Positions 58,565 to 64,000 of a DNA stretch of 64,000 nt are shown here, piece by piece. The notes under the pieces were generated by a model. That model had not been told where the DNA came from. It did not search any database and saw only the letters and a program-made list of their open reading frames with translations. Origin of the DNA: CALBPI01 sp039821605 (GTDB lineage: Bacteria; Pseudomonadota; Gammaproteobacteria; Steroidobacterales; Woeseiaceae); the NCBI GenBank assembly GCA_039821605.1, contig JBCBNV010000001.1, positions 124,001 to 188,000 on the forward strand. The letters run 5' to 3'. Position 1 is the first letter of the stretch; each line of letters opens with the position of its first letter. The position numbers and the translations under genes are program-made.

Positions 58565-59784
58565 CCGCTCGCTTTGTTTATCGGTCTGGCAGGGTAGGCC
58601 GCAACAACACACGTGACAAAGGGCAGCAGCACATGCACAGGATGATCCGCAAGCTTGGGGGCGCGTTGATCCGGTCCGTTGTCGTCGGAATTCGCGCTGG
58701 AACGAAACGATTTCGGCGTGAGCCGCTGCAGCTTGTGGTTTGCCTGCTGGTTCCGATACTCGCGACGTCAGATGCAATCGCCGAAGACGCGCAGGTGTTG
58801 GAGGGTTACGTCGCCTACGAACAGGCGACCCGAAGCGGCGACTACGCGGCCGCAGTGGCGCCGGTGCAGGAAGCGCTGGAGCGCGCGCGGATCCTGTACG
58901 ACGACGGCCACGAGACAGTCGCATTGTTGTCCTTCCACTACGGTCGTGCGCTCTACCGCGACGGCCAACGAGTGGCCGCCTACGCCGCGCTGGAGACGGC
59001 GCGCGAGCAATACGCGCTGGTTTTCGGTGCGCAATCCGTTGATATGGCGACGGTACTGCTGGCTCTGGGCGACGCTGCTGAAACCGCGGGCATAGCGAGG
59101 GCGCGCTACGACGAGGCCGTCGCGGTATCCAGTGCTGCGAATGGCGAACGCAGTGTTGCACATGCTCAAGTGCTGCTGAAGGCGGGCAGCGGACTGCTGG
59201 AGGTGCACCGCGCCGGTACCGATGCCGGTCTGTTGGTTGCCGCACACGAGGTGTTGTCGGAAGTAGACAACGCGCCATCGGGCCTGCGTGCGGAAGCAGC
59301 CGTCGAGCTGGGAAAGCTGCGGCTGATGCAGGGTCGCATTGACCGCGCCGAATCGCTGTCACTCGAGGCGGTGTCTCTGGACCAAGGCGAACGATCAGCG
59401 CCGGCGCACACAATGCTGGTCAAGATCTATGAGTCGCGCGGTGTGCGTGATGCGGCAACGCCACATGCGTTGGCTGTAGGCCGCCTGAGAAACGCCCGCG
59501 ATAGCGCAGACGACTATCTGCCGTTGCATCGTGTTGCGCCGAGTTACCCGCGCAATGCGCTGTTTGCCGGGAAGACCGGCTATGTCGATTTCATGTTTAC
59601 GGTCGATGCAGAGGGATACCTTCGCGATATCGAAGTCACCGGTGGCGAAGAAGTGCCGACGTTCAAAGCGGCGGCAACGACTGCCGTCCGGGGCTTCCGC
59701 TACGCGCCCCGCTTTGTCGATGGTGTACCCGTCGCGACGCCTGGCGTCGAGACCCGCATTCGATTCGAAATCGGTCGTCGTTAG
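58561..59784 (+). CDS. Exported TPR and TonB C-terminal domain protein, second of a pair
   Basis: 407 residues, ATG inside the stop of the preceding gene (ATGA). After a basic N-region a hydrophobic segment (LQLVVCLLVPILATSDAIAED, about 55-75) suggests export. TPR-like helices follow (AVAPVQEALERARILYDDGHETVALLSFHYGRALYRDGQRVAAYAALETAREQYALVFG), then a TonB C domain (YPRNALFAGKTGYVDFMFTVDAEGYLRDIEVTGGEEVPTFKAAATTAVRGFRYAP). The matching architecture of the two proteins suggests ancient tandem duplication. An ATG at residue 25 is an alternative start. Function unknown. Confidence 0.72.
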   Translation: MTARFVYRSGRVGRNNTRDKGQQHMHRMIRKLGGALIRSVVVGIRAGTKRFRREPLQLVVCLLVPILATSDAIAEDAQVLEGYVAYEQATRSGDYAAAVAPVQEALERARILYDDGHETVALLSFHYGRALYRDGQRVAAYAALETAREQYALVFGAQSVDMATVLLALGDAAETAGIARARYDEAVAVSSAANGERSVAHAQVLLKAGSGLLEVHRAGTDAGLLVAAHEVLSEVDNAPSGLRAEAAVELGKLRLMQGRIDRAESLSLEAVSLDQGERSAPAHTMLVKIYESRGVRDAATPHALAVGRLRNARDSADDYLPLHRVAPSYPRNALFAGKTGYVDFMFTVDAEGYLRDIEVTGGEEVPTFKAAATTAVRGFRYAPRFVDGVPVATPGVETRIRFEIGRR

Positions 59785-60134
59785 CCACTCGGCCGCGACT
59801 GTCGCCGATCGCGAACAGTTCGTCACAATTCACGCAAATGCGCACGTTTCGCGCATCGCGGATGCGGCCTGAATAGTTCCCGTGAAACCTGTTTTCAATT
59901 GCCGACAACCGCGTGCTGACTACTGCGGCGGTCGCTTTCGCGTGGTTGCGCCTCTTGCACCCGCGAAGCTGTCGCCAAACACCGTCGATACGGCGCCAGT
60001 TCGCGAACGTATGGCATTCGCCGCCGCACCACTCGTGAGCGGAACCTGCCGTGACACATGGGTTTCGATGATGTTGGCAAAGGTTTTGCTCTTCCCCTGC
60101 TGCGGGACGTCCCCGCGTCTGAAGGAGAGCGATC
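59785..60134. other. Non-coding stretch before the EF-hand gene
   Basis: 350 bp without a credible gene: frames crossing it are short and out of step with the codon pattern seen elsewhere. Base composition is a little less GC-rich than its surroundings. I found no strong promoter, terminator or repeat; a clear ribosome binding site (AAGGAGAG) lies at its right end for the next gene. Confidence 0.5.
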
Positions 60135-60395
60135 ATGAATTCCAAGACCTTACTGGCCACTGCGGTGGCACTGGCCCTGACCTCGGTAGCACCGTCTGCG
60201 CTGGCGCAGGGCGACGAGGCGGACAAGTCATTCGACGAGCTCGATGTCAACGGAGACTTCCTGATCAGTGCCGAGGAGGCCAAGGGCGACCCTGACGTCG
60301 CGTCGCAGTTCTCGTCGCTGGACGTCAATGGCGACGGCTATGTCGATGCCAAGGAGTTCAGCCGCCTGGATCGCGGCGACAAGCGCTACCAGTAA
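60135..60395 (+). CDS. Small exported EF-hand calcium-binding protein
   Basis: 86 residues. Signal peptide to about residue 24 (ALTSVAPSALA). Mature part carries two EF-hand loops, DVNGDFLISAEE and DVNGDGYVDAKE, each with the Dx[DN]xD...E pattern. Probably periplasmic and calcium-binding. A strong AAGGAG ribosome binding site is seven bases upstream. Stands alone between non-coding stretches. Similar small EF-hand proteins are common in this part of the proteobacteria, without a fixed role. Confidence 0.85.
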   Translation: MNSKTLLATAVALALTSVAPSALAQGDEADKSFDELDVNGDFLISAEEAKGDPDVASQFSSLDVNGDGYVDAKEFSRLDRGDKRYQ

Positions 60396-60570
60396 TCCAG
60401 TACGCCGGCGGCGGTGACGTCGCAGGCACACAGGAGTGCGGGTCGCGGCGGCATTCCCCCGTGGCGTTGCGGCCCGCGCTCCACCTCAAGGCCTTCCCCA
60501 ACCGCTGCCGCTGTCGTGAATGGACCGCGTCGGTCGCCGCAGGCCTGATCAATCAGCTACGATGCGCGCC

Positions 60571-61938
60571 ATGAGCGATCTCGACCTGATTGACCTGCTG
60601 CACTGTCCGCGTTGCGACGCCCCCCTCTCGCGTGACAACGAGCACCTGCGCTGCTCGGGGTGCGACACCACGTATCCCTTACTCGACGGCATCCCGTTCC
60701 TCTTCGCCGAACCGGGCGTCGCACTCGACGAATGGCGCGGTCGCTATCACGCGCGGCTGCGCCAGGTGGAGCAGGAGATCGGACGGCTGCAAGAGACGCT
60801 AACGCGCGACGATCTGCATGCGCTCACGCGGCAGCGTATCGAAGGCAGCGTGTCGGCGCTGACCGCGCACATCGACGAGCTCAAGGCCTTGCTCGAGCCG
60901 CTCGACGTCACACACCTCACGGCCGACCACACCACCTACCTCGCGTTGCGCACGCGCCTTCCCGAAGACCAGGGGCTCGAAACCTACTACGCCAACCTGC
61001 ACCGCGACTGGTGCTGGGGCGATGAGGAAAACGCGCATTCATTGGCGCTCGTGCAGGCAGCGTTGACGGGGCACAACGTTGGCAGGCTGCTCGTGTTGGG
61101 CGCGGGTGGTGCGCGCCTGGCCTACGACCTGCATCGTGCAGCGTCACCTGAACTGACCGTGGCGCTGGATTTGAGTCCGATCCTGTTGCTCACGGCGAAA
61201 CACGTTGCAGCCGGCGAGACGGTGGCGCTCACAGAATTCCCGATCGCGCCGCGCGATATGGCGAGCGCTGCCGTACCGCGCAAGCTCAGTGCACCCGAAC
61301 CCGCCGGGCCCGGCTTCGAGCTCGTGCTGGCCAACGCCCTGCGCCCGCCGTTCAAGCCCGGCAGTTTCAATACCTTGCTGACGCCCTGGCTCGCTGATGT
61401 GATCGGCGCATCGCTCTCGGACCAGGCTGCGCGCTGGAACCAGTTGCTGCAGATGGGCGGGCAGTGGGTCTGGTTCGGCTCGCACGCGTTTCGCGACGCC
61501 GATCCGGCCGAGTGCCTGAGCATCGAGGAGTCGGCAGCGATCATCGCCGACGCGGGATTCTCGGAGCCCGAGATCACGGAGGCCGAGATTCCCTACATGG
61601 TCTCGCCCGCAAGCCGTCACGGCCGACGCGAGCGTGTGGTCGTCATGCGCATGACCAAGACGGCCGATGTGGCCGCGCCGGCGCGACATGTCGCGCTGCC
61701 TGACTGGCTCGTCAAGAGCGACCTCCCGGTACCGAGCGCCGAGTACTATCAGGTGCAGGCCGCACAGACACGCATCCACGCCTTCTTCATGGCGCTCGTC
61801 GACGGCCAGCGCAGCATTGGCGACATGGCCCGGCTTATGGAGGAACAACGCCTCATGCCTGCCGCAGAAGCCGAGGGTACGATTCGCAACTTCCTCATCC
61901 GCATGTACGAGGACAGCCGCGGCTACTCGACGTTCTGA
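60571..61938 (+). CDS. Trm112-headed class I methyltransferase-like protein
   Basis: 455 residues from the ATG at 60571. It opens with a Trm112-like zinc ribbon (Cys12, 15, 28, 31: LHCPRCDAPL, RCSGCDTTYPLLDGIPFLF), then a helical segment (about 60-120, EQEIGRLQETLTRDDLHAL) and a Rossmann methyltransferase domain beginning near 170 (GRLLVLGAGGARLAYDLHRA, VALDLSPILLLTA), loosely like N2227-type enzymes. The last 80 residues form a helical extension (YYQVQAAQTRIHAFFMALVDGQRSIGDMARLMEEQRL). The substrate is unknown. Confidence 0.7.
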   Translation: MSDLDLIDLLHCPRCDAPLSRDNEHLRCSGCDTTYPLLDGIPFLFAEPGVALDEWRGRYHARLRQVEQEIGRLQETLTRDDLHALTRQRIEGSVSALTAHIDELKALLEPLDVTHLTADHTTYLALRTRLPEDQGLETYYANLHRDWCWGDEENAHSLALVQAALTGHNVGRLLVLGAGGARLAYDLHRAASPELTVALDLSPILLLTAKHVAAGETVALTEFPIAPRDMASAAVPRKLSAPEPAGPGFELVLANALRPPFKPGSFNTLLTPWLADVIGASLSDQAARWNQLLQMGGQWVWFGSHAFRDADPAECLSIEESAAIIADAGFSEPEITEAEIPYMVSPASRHGRRERVVVMRMTKTADVAAPARHVALPDWLVKSDLPVPSAEYYQVQAAQTRIHAFFMALVDGQRSIGDMARLMEEQRLMPAAEAEGTIRNFLIRMYEDSRGYSTF

Positions 61939-61947
61939 GTTGCGCCG

Positions 61948-62370
61948 TCAGGTCGGGCGGCACCAGACCAGCGACGCGGCGCCGCTGTCATCTATCGCGA
62001 CGATGGCGTTCTGGCCAAACGCACGACCGAGCACGCGCGCATCCTCAACGTCGATGCCCAGCACGAGTACGCCGGGTTCGTCTGGCCACTCGCCTGACGG
62101 GTCGATCGCGACCGTATCCCTAAGATCGAAGCCGCGCTCCCCGAGTCCTGCCCGCAGTATGCGATCGGCAGCCCCATTGGCGTCGGCCGACTGGCGATCA
62201 CTGCCGGGGTTGTAGGCCGTCACGATGGCAGCCTGAGTGACCCCTGCCCAACGCAACAGCGCCGCGAGTGCGGCGCTGTTGCTGCCAATCGAGAGATCGA
62301 TAGGCGGGTCGGTCTGGACGCGATAGATGGCGGCCCGGTAGGCCGCCTCGAGCGCCCTGAAGTCTTCCAA
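61948..62370 (-). CDS. DUF3293 domain protein
   Basis: 140 residues, cytoplasmic. The DUF3293 pattern is visible: AAIVTAYNPGSDRQSADANGAADRILRAGLGERGF and EWPDEPGVLVLGIDVEDARVLGRAFGQNAIVAI. Function unknown. It starts 7 bp after the exported methyltransferase gene on the same strand and converges with the Trm112-headed gene (9 bp apart). Confidence 0.8.
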   Translation of the reverse strand: MEDFRALEAAYRAAIYRVQTDPPIDLSIGSNSAALAALLRWAGVTQAAIVTAYNPGSDRQSADANGAADRILRAGLGERGFDLRDTVAIDPSGEWPDEPGVLVLGIDVEDARVLGRAFGQNAIVAIDDSGAASLVWCRPT

Positions 62371-62377
62371 GCGGGCG

Positions 62378-63208
62378 TCAGACCGGCTTGCGGAACACGA
62401 GCGTCATGCGGTCGCTCTCGCCAATCGCGAGGTAGCGGTCCTTGTCCGTGTCGCCGTGGCGCAGTGTCGGCGGCAGGCTCCAGACGCCGCCATCGTGGTT
62501 GGCCGTGTCCTTGGGGTTGGCATTGATGTCGGCGTCCTTGACGAGCTCGAAGCCCTCGCTTTCGAACATCGCGATCACTTCGGACTGCTTCAGATAGCCA
62601 TTGTGGCCGCGCGTATAGTCGTAGGGCGCGACTTCATTGGCGCGGTGCTGCACGACACCGACAATGCCGCCGGGTTTGAGCATGCCGTAGAAGTGGGCAA
62701 TGGTCTCATCGGTCATGTCTTTGCGCGCCAGGCCGTGGAAGCCGCGGAAGGTGACGACGGCGTCGAGCTTGCCGGCCCAGTCGGGTGCTTCGTCGATTTC
62801 GACGGCGGCGATTTTCTCGGCGTCGATGCCCGTCCACTCTGTGACGCGGCCCGGGAATGTATCGGGGAACGCCTTGAGTCGTGCCTTGCGCTCATCGTCG
62901 ACCGTTGCGTGGTAGCGCTCGACGTCGGCACCAATGGCCACGTAGGTGCCCTTGTCCGAGACGAGCGGCGCCAGAACTCGCGTGTACCAACCGCCACCCG
63001 GGCCGTACTCGCCGACGGTCATGCCCGGCTTGATACCGAAGAACGCAAGCGTCTCGGCGGGGTTGCGGTAGGCGTCGCGCGCGCGGTCGTCTGCGCGGTA
63101 GTCGGCGGCGAGGATCGTCGCCATCGCATCACCTTCGTGGTGCCCAGCTTGGGCGGGGACGGCGGCGACAAATGCCAGTGCCAGGGTCAGGGTGCCGATT
63201 CGGGTCAT
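62378..63208 (-). CDS. Methyltransferase-fold protein with a signal peptide
   Basis: 276 residues from the ATG at 63208 (the frame remains open above, without conservation). A clean Sec signal peptide (MTRIGTLTLALAFVAAVPAQA) precedes a class I methyltransferase domain: VGEYGPGGGWYTRVLAPLV (motif I), LDAVVTFRGFHGL, MLKPGGIVGVVQH and a C-terminal strand pair. S-adenosylmethionine is not thought to be available in the periplasm, so the protein may bind another ligand. Related exported methyltransferase-like proteins occur in proteobacteria; the role is unclear. Confidence 0.8.
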   Translation of the reverse strand: MTRIGTLTLALAFVAAVPAQAGHHEGDAMATILAADYRADDRARDAYRNPAETLAFFGIKPGMTVGEYGPGGGWYTRVLAPLVSDKGTYVAIGADVERYHATVDDERKARLKAFPDTFPGRVTEWTGIDAEKIAAVEIDEAPDWAGKLDAVVTFRGFHGLARKDMTDETIAHFYGMLKPGGIVGVVQHRANEVAPYDYTRGHNGYLKQSEVIAMFESEGFELVKDADINANPKDTANHDGGVWSLPPTLRHGDTDKDRYLAIGESDRMTLVFRKPV

Positions 63209-63422
63209 GAGCGGTGCTCCAGGAAGCCAGAATTTTGGGTGGGCGAAGTCTAGCAAACCCCGGCGGTCATTGGCGTCGCAGCCCATATGCAGCACCGAAA
63301 ACGGGTCTGGTTCCGTTTCCCGCGCGCAAACCATGACTTGCGTCTCAATACGGACAGCGCGTCGATGACGTGTCGCGGCAAAACGACAATACTCGGCAGC
63401 CTGCATCTTGGGGCAAGAGTGC

Positions 63423-64000
63423 GTGGGAGACGCCACAACAGTAGAGCAGGCCGCCGACAGCGCGCCTAAACCGACTGTGCTGGTCATGACGGGCACCGGT
63501 CGGCTGTCTTCCGTTCTCGAACCCGGTGACGCCTGGGCGGCCGGTTCGGGCGGGCCCTCGGTTCGTGCGGCAGACATGTGGCCGGGCGCCGGCGGCAAGG
63601 CCGTGGGGGCGCTGATTCGCCGTGCCATCAAGGCGCGCCGCAGTCAGGTGTCACGCCTCGACCTCATGCCGCGCCTTCCCGATATGGAATGCCTTTGCGT
63701 GCCGCAGGGACGCGATGCGGCCTTGCTCGTCATTCGCGACCTGTCAGTGGGCGCCGCTGACCTCGAACGTATGCGCCGCCTGGCGTTCGAAGACCCGACA
63801 ACGGGTCTGCCCAACCGGCAGCAGTTTTTCGAGGACCTGGAGAAGGTCGTTGGGATTCAGGGCCTGCGCGAGGGCCGCTCCGCCGTGCTTTCGGTCCACC
63901 TCGGCCGCATTGAAGACAATGCCCCGGGCCTGAGCTCATTCCAGCAGGACGCGTTGCTGCGCGAGGTTGCGGCACGACTGACCACCCAGGTGCGTGGCTC
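63423..64000 (+). CDS. GGDEF-type signalling protein, 3' truncated
   Basis: An open frame of 192 codons reaches the right edge. The probable start is a GTG at 63423 (TTG 63408 or ATG 63486 are alternatives). The first 110 residues include a possible sensor segment (DLMPRLPDMECLCVPQGRDAALLVIRDLS), followed by a linker helix and the start of a GGDEF domain (MRRLAFEDPTTGLPNRQQFFEDLEKV). The GGDEF catalytic site lies beyond the window, so activity and any EAL domain cannot be judged. Divergent from the exported methyltransferase gene. Confidence 0.75.
   Translation, partial: MGDATTVEQAADSAPKPTVLVMTGTGRLSSVLEPGDAWAAGSGGPSVRAADMWPGAGGKAVGALIRRAIKARRSQVSRLDLMPRLPDMECLCVPQGRDAALLVIRDLSVGAADLERMRRLAFEDPTTGLPNRQQFFEDLEKVVGIQGLREGRSAVLSVHLGRIEDNAPGLSSFQQDALLREVAARLTTQVRG

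Noticed and set aside
58523..60328. Minus-strand frames of 296 and 221 codons opposite the TonB-C genes and EF-hand gene
   Set aside because: Arg/Ser/Pro-rich with no motif; the plus-strand genes have signal peptides, coupled starts and recognisable domains.
1..64000. Mobile elements, CRISPR arrays, phage or toxin-antitoxin loci
   Set aside because: I looked for transposase or integrase motifs, regularly spaced repeats and paired small genes and saw none; gene order is core-like almost throughout.

Overview
The window is GC-rich chromosomal DNA of a free-living gammaproteobacterium outside the Enterobacterales. The gene orders match Pseudomonas- and Xanthomonas-like chromosomes: lptD-surA-pdxA-rsmA-apaG-apaH divergent from amgK-murU; gatCAB divergent from mreBCD; mrdA-rodA-mltB-rlpA-dacA-dat-ybeD-lipB; hemA-prfA; lolB-tRNA-prs-rplY-pth-ychF-tRNA. 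A eukaryote-type kynurenine cluster is also present. I infer a Xanthomonadales/Woeseiales-like lineage; nothing here fixes a genus. I saw no phage, IS element, integron or CRISPR array. This is core chromosome with a few lineage-specific inserts.

Layout. 0-3.7 kb: 3' part of a Deg/HtrA-like protein with a degenerate protease domain, convergent with a YyaL-type thioredoxin-domain protein. 3.7-5.9 kb: lgt-thyA-folA. 5.9-7.7 kb: three-gene minus-strand unit of an exported protein, an ECF sigma factor and a membrane protein that is probably its anti-sigma. 7.8-11.8 kb: 3-hydroxyanthranilate dioxygenase, arylformamidase-like cyclase, kynureninase and kynurenine 3-monooxygenase, the tryptophan-to-quinolinate (NAD) route without its first enzyme. 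11.9-18.4 kb: lptD to apaH. 18.6-20.3 kb: amgK-murU peptidoglycan sugar recycling. 20.4-30.7 kb: a long minus-strand cell-shape and wall operon from mreB to lipB. 30.9-35.4 kb: gatCAB, hslO and a DUF1330 gene. 35.4-41.0 kb: a SahR-like ArsR-methyltransferase regulator with metF and metH, behind a clear promoter and a perfect 20-bp palindrome. 41-50.8 kb: MATE exporter, then a hemA-prfA...prmC-ppi-ThiF neighbourhood split by sulfur amino acid genes (CBS, cystathionine lyase/synthase, cysteine synthase). 50.9-57.2 kb: TPR protein, lolB, tRNA-Gln, prs, rplY, pth, ychF, tRNA-Met. ispE is missing from its usual place after lolB. 57.2-64 kb: lineage-specific genes: two exported TonB-C proteins, an EF-hand protein, a Trm112-headed methyltransferase, a DUF3293 protein with an apparently exported methyltransferase, and the start of a GGDEF protein.

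Functionally, most of the window serves envelope construction (Lgt and LolB for lipoproteins; LptD/SurA for the outer membrane; Mre/Rod/PBP2/MltB/RlpA/DacA for wall growth; AmgK/MurU for recycling) and one-carbon/sulfur metabolism (ThyA, FolA, MetF, MetH, CBS, CGL, CysK). Many genes overlap by 4 bp (ATGA, GTGA), indicating translational coupling. No single spectacular new system is evident. The best leads are the SahR-type operator, a 12-bp promoter element shared by both tRNA genes, the TonB-C protein pair beginning 28 nt after tRNA-Met, the ECF sigma operon, and an exported methyltransferase paired with DUF3293.
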